Below, in pieces: positions 1 to 5,493 of a stretch of DNA of 5,649 nt (positions within the stretch are counted from its first letter, which is position 1; each line of letters begins with the position of its first letter). The position numbers and the translations under genes are program-made. Below the pieces are notes generated by a model. The model saw nothing but the letters and a program-made list of their open reading frames with translations. It was not told the DNA's origin and made no database searches. Source of the DNA: Deltaproteobacteria bacterium (lineage in GTDB: Bacteria > Bdellovibrionota > O2-12-FULL-43-9 > JACQJE01); the NCBI GenBank assembly GCA_016205125.1, contig JACQJE010000095.1, positions 1-5,649 on the forward strand, given 5' to 3'.

Positions 1-19
1 ACCCCTTTCTTGTGAACCT

Positions 20-178
20 GTAACTTCTCAATAAATTGAGGGATAGGCACCCCCACCCTAACCCTCCCCCATCAAGGGGGAGGGGGTCAACCTCAAGTTG
101 CTATGAAAGTCAGAGGAGACTTTCGTAGCTACTGATGAAGCGAGAACGCGAGATTCATCAGGATTATTGAGAAGTTAC
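20..178. mobile_element. MITE-like palindromic element with 15-bp terminal inverted repeats and putative 8-bp target-site duplication
   Basis: The ends are perfect 15-bp inverted repeats: GTAACTTCTCAATAA at 20-34 and its reverse complement at 164-178. Directly outside them are GTGAACCT (12-19) and GTGAGCCT (179-186), a direct repeat with one mismatch, as expected for a target-site duplication. Three further self-complementary blocks lie inside: 36-41 with 91-96 enclosing a C9/G9 hairpin (62-70 with 76-84), 100-111 with 118-129, and 132-139 with 154-161. There is no transposase gene in the 159 bp, so the element would be non-autonomous. It lies 7 to 14 nt past the E1 beta stop codon and may form the 3' end of that transcript. 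The structure is read directly from the sequence; mobility is inferred. It could instead be a fixed structured intergenic repeat. Confidence 0.65.
50..70 (-). other. Putative G-quadruplex motif (G5-A-G3-TTA-G3-T-G5) on the minus strand
   Basis: Read on the minus strand, 70 to 50 contains four G-runs of 5, 3, 3 and 5 with loops of 1, 3 and 1 nt. This meets the usual rule of four runs of three or more G with loops of 1-7 nt. The minus strand is also the sense strand of the upstream E1 beta gene, so a read-through mRNA would carry it in the 3' UTR. Nine of these bases can instead pair with the C-rich strand at 76-84 (5-nt loop 71-75), so hairpin and quadruplex exclude each other. The motif is visible; folding in the cell is inferred. 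Confidence 0.5.
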
Positions 179-192
179 GTGAGCCTCCGAAA

Positions 193-1176
193 TTAAAATG
201 AAAGTGTTTCCTTCGCGATATGCACAATCCGCTCTTTGTCGGGGAGATAGTACTTCTCCCTCGCAAAGTAAGGAGTGTGCACATCGTAGCCAGTGAGTCT
301 CCGCACCGGGGCTTCAAGATAGAGAAACGCTTTCTCAACAATGCGGGCAATCACTTCCGCTCCAACGCCGCAGTTGCGAGGGGCTTCATGAATGACAACG
401 GCACGGCCTGTCTTCTTGACCGACTCAACGATCGTATCGCTATCCATGGGCGAGATCGTCAGGAGATCAATGACTTCTGCGCTCACTTTGTCATTCGATT
501 CAAGTTCTTCTGCCGCCTGCATCGTCGGACGCATCATCGCCCCATAAGCAATCAGGGTAATGTCTTTCCCCTCTTTTGTCACTTCTGCTTTGCCGAGGGG
601 GTAGGATTCTTCGACACTTTCATCCACTTCTTCCCGCACGGAGCGGTAAAGGGCTTTCGGTTCAAAAAAGATGACAGGATCGGGGTCACGAATGGCACTG
701 GTGAGGAGCCCCCTCGCTTTTCTGGGAGAAGAAGGGATGACCATCTTGAGACCGGGTGTGTGCGCAAAATAGGCTTCCCGACTCTCAGAATGATGTTCCA
801 ACGCGTGAATCCCCGCGCCATAAGGCATCCGAATGACCATGGGACAATGGTAGCGGCCATGGGAACGCTGGCGAAATCGCGCCGCATGAGACTCAATCTG
901 ATGAAAAGCGACATAGCAAAACCCATCGAACTGGATCTCTGCCACAGGCTTCATCCCATTGAGACTTAGGCCAATCGAGGTTCCGACGATGCCAGACTCC
1001 GCCAGCGGCGTGTCAATGACACGCTGATCTCCAAATTTCTCATAAAGCCCTTCTGTGACCCGGAACACGCCGCCATCTTTGCCCACATCCTCACCCAAAA
1101 TGATGACAGAAGGATCGCGCTCCATCTCCTGGCGAAACGCGAGATTAAGTGCCTGTACCAGAGTGAGTTTGGCCAT
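193..1176 (-). CDS. pdhB: 2-oxoacid (probably pyruvate) dehydrogenase E1 component, beta subunit
   Basis: This is the beta subunit of the thiamine-diphosphate E1 decarboxylase, which works in the cytoplasm with E1 alpha to decarboxylate a 2-oxoacid and acylate the lipoyl group of E2. The 327 residues match the family's usual length of about 325. Residues 29-41 (EDVGKDGGVFRVT) and 56-63 (TPLAESGI, with the conserved cofactor-activating Glu at 60) form the N-terminal pyrimidine-binding domain. The HHSES segment at 128-132 carries the conserved active-site His. The transketolase C-terminal domain follows, with DLLTISPMD at 238-245, HEAPRNCGVGAE at about 263-274 and the family ending YFAREKYYLPDKERIV at about 303-318. 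The ATG abuts the E1 alpha TAA with no gap and is preceded by GGAGGAGA, implying coupled translation. Sequence alone does not separate pyruvate from branched-chain or acetoin dehydrogenases. No E2 or E3 gene lies in the window. Confidence 0.93.
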   Translation of the reverse strand: MAKLTLVQALNLAFRQEMERDPSVIILGEDVGKDGGVFRVTEGLYEKFGDQRVIDTPLAESGIVGTSIGLSLNGMKPVAEIQFDGFCYVAFHQIESHAARFRQRSHGRYHCPMVIRMPYGAGIHALEHHSESREAYFAHTPGLKMVIPSSPRKARGLLTSAIRDPDPVIFFEPKALYRSVREEVDESVEESYPLGKAEVTKEGKDITLIAYGAMMRPTMQAAEELESNDKVSAEVIDLLTISPMDSDTIVESVKKTGRAVVIHEAPRNCGVGAEVIARIVEKAFLYLEAPVRRLTGYDVHTPYFAREKYYLPDKERIVHIAKETLSF

Positions 1177-2271
1177 TTAATCTCCTCCGGACTGCAGAAC
1201 GGGGAGCAAGCTTTCGAGCTCCTTCTTCTGCTCCTGCAAAGAAGGGGGGAGTTGCGCAAAGGTATAATCAAAGAGATCCAGGGGGTTCGCCTTCATCTGG
1301 GCTTCAGCACGCTCCACTCCCTGACGAACTTCCCCATCCACCTCTTCCTGCAGCTTGGCCATTTTTGCGTCATCAACCAGCCCCTTGTTTTTCAGGTATT
1401 TCCCGAAGCGAAGCAGAGGATCCCGCTTCTCCCACATCTTCACCTCTTCTTCCGGACGGTACTTTGTCGGGTCATCCGAAGTGGTGTGCGGCCCCAGACG
1501 ATAAGTCACGGCCTCAATTAAAGTGGGGCCTCCGCCGTTGCGCGCCCGATCAACCGCTTCTTTCGCCGCAACATAAACAGCCAGGATGTCGTTTCCGTCC
1601 ACCTGCACTCCCGGCAAATCGTATGCGAGTGCCTTCTGCGCAAGTGTCTTCGAATGCGTCTGTCGGGAGAGAGGAACTGAAATCGCCCACTGGTTGTTCT
1701 GACAGACAAAAACCGTAGCAGTCTGAAAGACCCCGGCGAAGTTGAGTGCCTCGTGAAAATCCCCCTGGGAGGTCGCGCCATCTCCAAAATAGGTCATAGC
1801 CACCGTTTTCTCCCCTCTCATCTTCGCGGCCCAGGCGATTCCAACAGCATGCAGCATCTGGGTTCCGACGGGAATCGCCACCGGCAGGTCGTTTACATCC
1901 TCAGGAATGTGCATCCCCTCTTCGTATCCGTTGTAGAAGAGAAGGATCTGCTCCATCTTCCAGCCTCGCCAGAGCATCGCCGCAGTTTCGCGAAACGCAG
2001 GAACCATCCAGTCCTCCTTTCCAATCGCGTAAATGCTCCCTAACGACGCCGCCTCCTGCCCCTTCACAGGAGCAAATGTACCGATGCGCCCCTGCCGCTG
2101 GAGCTTCCACATCCGCTCATCAAATTCGCGCGTGAGAAGCATGGTGCGGTAAAGTTTCAGAAGGTCTTTGTCTGGAATCTTTGGCTCAAGCTTTTCATCG
2201 AGCTTCCCATGCTCATCGAGAATAGAGAGAGTGTCGATTTCATAAGGAAGCTTAATTTTTGTTCTGGGCAT
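1177..2271 (-). CDS. pdhA: 2-oxoacid (probably pyruvate) dehydrogenase E1 component, alpha subunit
   Basis: This is the alpha subunit of the E1 alpha2beta2 tetramer and binds the diphosphate of thiamine diphosphate through Mg2+. The cofactor motif is clear: GDG at 163-165, then GATSQGDFHEALNFA, ending in NN at 192-193. Upstream, KLQRQGRIGTFAPVKGQEA (about 56-74) and PAFRETAAMLWRG (91-103) are typical of the substrate-channel side. The loop YRLGPHTTSDDPTKYR (257-272) carries the conserved His262 and corresponds to the loop that is phosphorylated in mitochondrial E1 alpha. The 364 residues match the Bacillus-type PdhA length, and the extended N-terminus (about 35 residues before the conserved YRTMLLTREFDERM) is also usual there. 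The ATG has AAGGAG 5 nt upstream, overlapping the stop of the preceding gene. Substrate (pyruvate, branched-chain oxoacid or acetoin) cannot be settled without the E2 gene; pyruvate is the best guess. Confidence 0.92.
   Translation of the reverse strand: MPRTKIKLPYEIDTLSILDEHGKLDEKLEPKIPDKDLLKLYRTMLLTREFDERMWKLQRQGRIGTFAPVKGQEAASLGSIYAIGKEDWMVPAFRETAAMLWRGWKMEQILLFYNGYEEGMHIPEDVNDLPVAIPVGTQMLHAVGIAWAAKMRGEKTVAMTYFGDGATSQGDFHEALNFAGVFQTATVFVCQNNQWAISVPLSRQTHSKTLAQKALAYDLPGVQVDGNDILAVYVAAKEAVDRARNGGGPTLIEAVTYRLGPHTTSDDPTKYRPEEEVKMWEKRDPLLRFGKYLKNKGLVDDAKMAKLQEEVDGEVRQGVERAEAQMKANPLDLFDYTFAQLPPSLQEQKKELESLLPVLQSGGD
1181..1188 (-). promoter_or_regulatory. Ribosome binding site of the E1 beta gene, inside the end of E1 alpha
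   Basis: GGAGGAGA on the minus strand lies 7 nt (counting from GGAGG) before the ATG at 1174-1176. It encodes part of the last codons of E1 alpha, whose TAA at 1177-1179 touches the ATG. This fixes the start and indicates translational coupling, which suits a 1:1 subunit complex. Confidence 0.85.
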
Positions 2272-2276
2272 CTGCT

Positions 2277-2282
2277 CTCCTT
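2277..2282 (-). promoter_or_regulatory. Ribosome binding site of the E1 alpha gene, overlapping the metallophosphoesterase stop
   Basis: AAGGAG on the minus strand is followed by 5 nt and the ATG at 2269-2271. Its first two bases belong to the TAA (2281-2283) that ends the metallophosphoesterase. With only 9 nt between the genes there is no room for a separate promoter outside coding sequence, which supports a shared transcript. Confidence 0.8.
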
Positions 2283-3897
2283 AATGACCCCCCGAAATCA
2301 ACACTTCGTCAAATACTTCATTTTTCACCGTGTCAATCGCTTTCACTCTCATCCCCACCGGACTGATGTCGACAATCGCCACGTGATACCTTGACTCTGC
2401 AGTCAGGATAAAAGGCCAATTCGGGAGAAATACGGTATCGAGTGTCCCGCCACCCCCTCCAAAAATGAAATAATGAATTTCCTTAAAGAGATTGCTCTGC
2501 GGTCTCAAACCATGCTGATAGCTGTGCGAATGTCCGGAAAAAATGGCATCGGCGCCAAAAGTTTCGAACAGAGGGACGAGAATCTCGCGTCCCAATACTT
2601 CTCCATTATAGTATTTGTTGTCCCATAGATTGGAAAAAGGAGGATGATGAAAAGCAACAATCCGATAAAGTGCCCCTTTCCACATCGGAGACACAATCTC
2701 CCCAAGAAACCAGGTCAATTGCTCACTCTCTTCGCGATAATTGAGATTCGTATCTAAAACCACCAACCTCATCATTCCATAAGTCGCCGCATACCAGCTC
2801 CCATTGTTCGGAAGGCGGCACATGCGATACGCCAGTGTCGATTCCCCATCGTGATTCCCCCTCACCGGAAACCACGGAATCCGCGCAAGCACATTCTTAG
2901 CGGGCGTATAAAGCTGAGTCAGCCAATCGTTATATCGAGAGCCATTATCCACCAAATCGCCCACTGCCATCACTACATCCGGCTCATTCTGCATCAAGGT
3001 CGGCAGAGTCCTGCCGCCAAAAATCCAGAATCCATGCTGGTTGTCGGCCCAAACCCCCATTCTGAAAGAGGCAGAGGGATCGACCGTCTTGAAAGAGTAG
3101 GTCGGGCTTACGGCCTCTCCCGAACGAACCGCATAGTAATACTTCGCCCCTGGCTTGAGACCGGTCAGGTGATAATAAGGGTACGCGGTCAACTCGCGGA
3201 ACTCCGCTTTTTGACCCAATGCATCTGTTTCTCCATATTCGATCGTGTGATCCTTCACTTCCCCATTCAGATGCCACCAGATGCGCAGACTGTCGGGTTG
3301 AGGAATTGTCAAAACAGGCCCAACCACGATTTCAAGCTTCCTCGGTTTCTCATCTTCCGTGATGCTTAACTGCAGTGAATCAGCAAAGCCATCGTTGTTC
3401 TGACCACTCCTTCGCTCCGCAATCAACTGCACGCGCAAAGCGGCAATCTGATCGGACAAACGAAATTTCAATCCATAGGGAATCCAGCGATCGTAAAGAA
3501 GAGGCCCCGTCGTCTCTTCCCTGAGCACGGCACCCGAACGATCCAGTGCGGCGAGCCGCGCTTCAATCGAATCCTCTCCCCTGCCGCCATAGAGTTTAAC
3601 CTGCAGGGATGCAAACAACTCCGGGTGACTCCCTGAGACCGATATCACCTGCTCAATCACGGATCGAGGCGCTTGTCCCCCAAAGAGATAGCGTTTTCCA
3701 TCCCCCGGGCCAGGAAAAGTATCGTCTGCAGGATGGTCGATAATCTGGAAATCCCCTTCGACCACCCTCCATCCCTCCAGCTTCCCTTCTTCCCAGTCCT
3801 CATCAACAACGAGCATGCTTGCATCAACCAGATGAGCGGAAAGAAAAAAAGCAGAACAAACCGCAAAAACTCCCCATCCCAACGGCCTTCTTCGCAC
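2281..3897 (-). CDS. Secreted FN3-like and metallophosphoesterase protein (purple-acid-phosphatase-like architecture)
   Basis: This is a predicted exported phosphoesterase of 538 residues; the substrate is unknown. With the GTG start the N-terminus is a textbook signal peptide: RRRP, a hydrophobic stretch to about residue 22, and likely cleavage after VDA at 26. Residues about 27-185 look like a beta-rich sandwich I cannot name. Residues about 188-272 resemble the FN3-like domain that precedes purple acid phosphatases (IEYGETD, then HLTGLKPGAKYYYAV). The catalytic domain follows: DNQ at 285-287, GDLVD at 313-317, GNHD at 347-350, HHPP at 417-420, GHSHSYQH at 455-462 and a poly-Gly turn near 480-484. 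Two positions differ from textbook members: Gln287 where many metallophosphoesterases have His, and Asp317 where purple acid phosphatases have the Tyr iron ligand. The enzyme is therefore unlikely to be truly purple. The frame stays open upstream to an ATG at 4086, but that would overlap the DCC gene and bury the signal peptide, so GTG was chosen. It is probably the first gene of the transcript that continues into E1 alpha and beta. Confidence 0.85.
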   Translation of the reverse strand: MRRRPLGWGVFAVCSAFFLSAHLVDASMLVVDEDWEEGKLEGWRVVEGDFQIIDHPADDTFPGPGDGKRYLFGGQAPRSVIEQVISVSGSHPELFASLQVKLYGGRGEDSIEARLAALDRSGAVLREETTGPLLYDRWIPYGLKFRLSDQIAALRVQLIAERRSGQNNDGFADSLQLSITEDEKPRKLEIVVGPVLTIPQPDSLRIWWHLNGEVKDHTIEYGETDALGQKAEFRELTAYPYYHLTGLKPGAKYYYAVRSGEAVSPTYSFKTVDPSASFRMGVWADNQHGFWIFGGRTLPTLMQNEPDVVMAVGDLVDNGSRYNDWLTQLYTPAKNVLARIPWFPVRGNHDGESTLAYRMCRLPNNGSWYAATYGMMRLVVLDTNLNYREESEQLTWFLGEIVSPMWKGALYRIVAFHHPPFSNLWDNKYYNGEVLGREILVPLFETFGADAIFSGHSHSYQHGLRPQSNLFKEIHYFIFGGGGGTLDTVFLPNWPFILTAESRYHVAIVDISPVGMRVKAIDTVKNEVFDEVLISGGH

Positions 3898-3901
3898 GTC
3901 C

Positions 3902-3909
3902 CACCTCCT
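3902..3909 (-). promoter_or_regulatory. Strong ribosome binding site that decides the GTG start of the metallophosphoesterase
   Basis: AGGAGGTG on the minus strand, a near-perfect anti-16S match, is followed by GGAC and the GTG at 3895-3897; the AGGAGG core is 6 nt away. No comparable site precedes the upstream ATG at 4086. This start also places a signal peptide exactly at the N-terminus. Confidence 0.85.
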
Positions 3910-3963
3910 CACCTGCCTGTTCGTAAGGTACTGCTTTCTACAGTTGTGCTGCTTCTTCACCGC

Positions 3964-3992
3964 ATAATAACGATTCAGAGAGTGATGGTCAA
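3964..3992 (-). promoter_or_regulatory. Predicted sigma70-type promoter for the metallophosphoesterase-E1 alpha-E1 beta unit
   Basis: On the minus strand TTGACC (3992-3987) and TATTAT (3969-3964) each match the consensus at 5 of 6 positions and are separated by exactly 17 bp. They lie just after the DCC stop codon (3995-3997). A start site near 3957 would give a leader of about 60 nt that ends in the strong ribosome binding site. Read from sequence; activity is inferred. Confidence 0.65.
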
Positions 3993-3994
3993 TT

Positions 3995-4390
3995 TTAAAT
4001 AAATCTTTCCCGCACTTCCGGCGTTGGAACCCGACATGACGCCCGCTTGCCAAACCACTTGTAACGATTTCCAGCGATCCAGTCATAGAGGAGATTGCGA
4101 AGGAAGGGCGGAATTAGGAACAAGAGAGAAACAAGGGGCCAGAGCCCCCGAAGAAACCAGAAGATCCGAAGGATCGCGGAGGATTTCGTGTAGCAGCAGT
4201 CCTTCCAGACCAGGAGAACAGAATCTGCGCCAGACGCCGGGGCCTCAATCTGCCTCAAGAGGATCTCTGCCGCTTCGGATTGCAGAGGGGCAAAATGAAT
4301 CCGCTTTTTAGGGTCGCGCCTGATGATGAAATCAACCCAGCCATTGCAGAAATTGCAGTAGCCATCAAAGAGGAGAATCGGGCCTTTCAT
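3995..4390 (-). CDS. DCC-family (DUF393) thiol-disulfide oxidoreductase-like protein
   Basis: This 131-residue protein belongs to the DCC family, named for the DxxCxxC motif seen here as DGYCNFC with Asp9, Cys12 and Cys15. The family is thought to have a thioredoxin-like redox fold, but its physiological role is poorly known. Other family marks are FIIRRDPKKRIHFAPLQSE (21-39), a hydrophobic stretch at about 76-98 (IFWFLRGLWPLVSLLFLIPP) that may touch the membrane, and the C-terminal NRYKWFGKRASCRVP (108-122). Length is normal and the gene looks intact. The ATG at 4390 gives the usual short lead (MKGPILLFDG); a TTG at 4408 would add six residues. Neither has a clear ribosome binding site. It lies 39 nt downstream of the lipocalin-like gene and is probably cotranscribed with it. 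Confidence 0.87.
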   Translation of the reverse strand: MKGPILLFDGYCNFCNGWVDFIIRRDPKKRIHFAPLQSEAAEILLRQIEAPASGADSVLLVWKDCCYTKSSAILRIFWFLRGLWPLVSLLFLIPPFLRNLLYDWIAGNRYKWFGKRASCRVPTPEVRERFI

Positions 4391-4429
4391 ACGAACAGTC
4401 TGACACAAGGAAAATGCTCAGGCAAATGA

Positions 4430-5479
4430 TCAGAGAATAACAGAGACCTCTCCGACCTTCTCCCGCGTCCCCCACTCCATTCCGGCGGAATGTTCGGCGC
4501 TGGCAGTTAAAACCTCCATCCAGTGACCGGGACGGCGCTTCTGGCGCAGAATCAGCTCTCCAGAAGCGATCATGGAGTTATAGCAATAGACTGGGGAGCC
4601 ATCTGTATCGGTGTATTGCACACCCACAATCTGTTCCTTTTCTGCGGTCAATTTCCCTTCCAACTGCCATTCGAACGATTGAGAGGCAAATTCCCAGAGA
4701 CCCAGTCGATAGCGGCTCTTGGTTCTAAGGAGAGAAGAAAAATCGTTAAAGGGAATTTCTCTCCCATTCCAGAGCGCGATCATGGCAGTGAGAGGCGGGA
4801 GCATGATCGGTCCGAGATTGATCCTGCCGCTCAAGCCTTCCCAGACAAGCTTCTGCGCAGAGGAGGATCTTCCCTCCTGGGTTGTGTAAGACCAGAGGCT
4901 GCCATGCGCCCATGCCCACTCCCGGCTGATCTGCCGTGCCCAGTAGTGCCCCTGCATAGCAGGGGCGTGGGTAAGACGGTAACTTTCACCGTTGACGATG
5001 ATCTCGCCAGAGACTGCAATGTCAAATTGAGGGGTGCAAAGGCGCATTTTGGCGAGCCAATAGCGATTCATCCATTCCGGAATGAGAACAATCGGATGAG
5101 GGAAAGGGGGGTATGAAAGTTTCCAGGTGAAACTTTGTCCTCCGACACTGAGTGAGCCCTCACAAGAGTTGCTGCTGAGAAAAGAAGATCCAAAGAAAAT
5201 GCGGCCATCGGAGGAGAGGGTGTGTTGCTCAAGAGGCATTCGCTGTTTGAGGGCGACAGGGATCCCCTCTTTGCGAAAGGCGATCCCCCAGACTTCGCAG
5301 AAGGGATCGATTTTGACCTCTGGCTTCGGAATGAGGATTTCGTAACGGAGCCAGAAGGCGGAAAATCTGGTTGGGTCTGTCTGAGGCTGGTTGATTTTGT
5401 AAAACCAGACCTCCCGCCAGGGAGAAATTCCTCTTTTCCATTGGAGAGCGTTGAGATCCTTCACTCCGCTTCGCTCCAT
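4430..5479 (-). CDS. Hypothetical protein, tentatively CrtC/AttH/tocopherol-cyclase-like (lipocalin-like beta-barrel)
   Basis: I do not recognise this protein firmly. It has 349 residues, no signal peptide, no membrane helix, and is very rich in Trp, Tyr and Phe spread over short beta-like segments. The opening LQWKRGISPWREVWFYKIN (12-30), the central GHYWARQISREWAWAHGSLW (177-196) and the late YTDTDGSPVYCYNS (289-302) recall the two-domain lipocalin-like enzymes that include carotenoid 1,2-hydratase (CrtC) and tocopherol cyclase, where a W/G-rich centre follows 'G..Y'. This is impression by pattern, not a search result. The frame is closed by a TGA immediately before the ATG at 5477-5479, so the protein must start there or at the GTG at 5462-5464, which has GGAG 9 nt upstream. 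The first few residues lie in repeat-like DNA (5453-5484), so the native N-terminus may have been replaced. It is likely cotranscribed with the DCC gene. Confidence 0.75.
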   Translation of the reverse strand: MERSGVKDLNALQWKRGISPWREVWFYKINQPQTDPTRFSAFWLRYEILIPKPEVKIDPFCEVWGIAFRKEGIPVALKQRMPLEQHTLSSDGRIFFGSSFLSSNSCEGSLSVGGQSFTWKLSYPPFPHPIVLIPEWMNRYWLAKMRLCTPQFDIAVSGEIIVNGESYRLTHAPAMQGHYWARQISREWAWAHGSLWSYTTQEGRSSSAQKLVWEGLSGRINLGPIMLPPLTAMIALWNGREIPFNDFSSLLRTKSRYRLGLWEFASQSFEWQLEGKLTAEKEQIVGVQYTDTDGSPVYCYNSMIASGELILRQKRRPGHWMEVLTASAEHSAGMEWGTREKVGEVSVIL

Positions 5480-5486
5480 TCAGTGT
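5453..5486. repeat. GAGATCCTTC...CTTCGCTC-type dispersed repeat segment
   Basis: GAGATCCTTCACTCC followed by GCTTCGCTCCATTCAG resembles the short repeat family GAGATTCTTCGCTTCGCTCAGAATG common between genes in many environmental bacterial genomes (recalled, not searched). It sits between the body of the lipocalin-like gene and the palindrome at 5494-5649, and contains both candidate start codons of that gene. A related motif (GCGAGAACGCGAGATTC) lies in the left element at 140-156. Confidence 0.4.
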
Positions 5487-5493
5487 TCATCCG

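Noticed and set aside
62..84. The 9-bp GC-rich hairpin as a rho-independent terminator for the pdh unit
   Set aside because: Neither strand has a T-run after the stem, so it lacks the second half of an intrinsic terminator. It could still stabilise a 3' end.
20..178. The cloverleaf-like fold as a tRNA gene
   Set aside because: It is 159 nt long, the outer stem is 15 bp, and no anticodon arm, T-loop GTTC motif or CCA-type end is present.
220..969. A 249-residue plus-strand open frame
   Set aside because: It is antisense to the clearly conserved E1 beta gene, has Cys/His/Arg-rich low-quality composition and matches no family I know.
2851..3369. A 172-residue plus-strand open frame
   Set aside because: It lies opposite the metallophosphoesterase catalytic and FN3-like regions, whose motifs are conserved on the other strand.
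4391..4408. TTG at 4408 as the start of the DCC protein
   Set aside because: It adds only six residues and has no ribosome binding site. The ATG at 4390 gives the lead typical of the family, although the choice is not certain.
4523..5116. A 197-residue plus-strand open frame
   Set aside because: It is antisense to the lipocalin-like gene and its composition suggests a shadow. The minus-strand frame is longer and has coherent beta-strand patterning.
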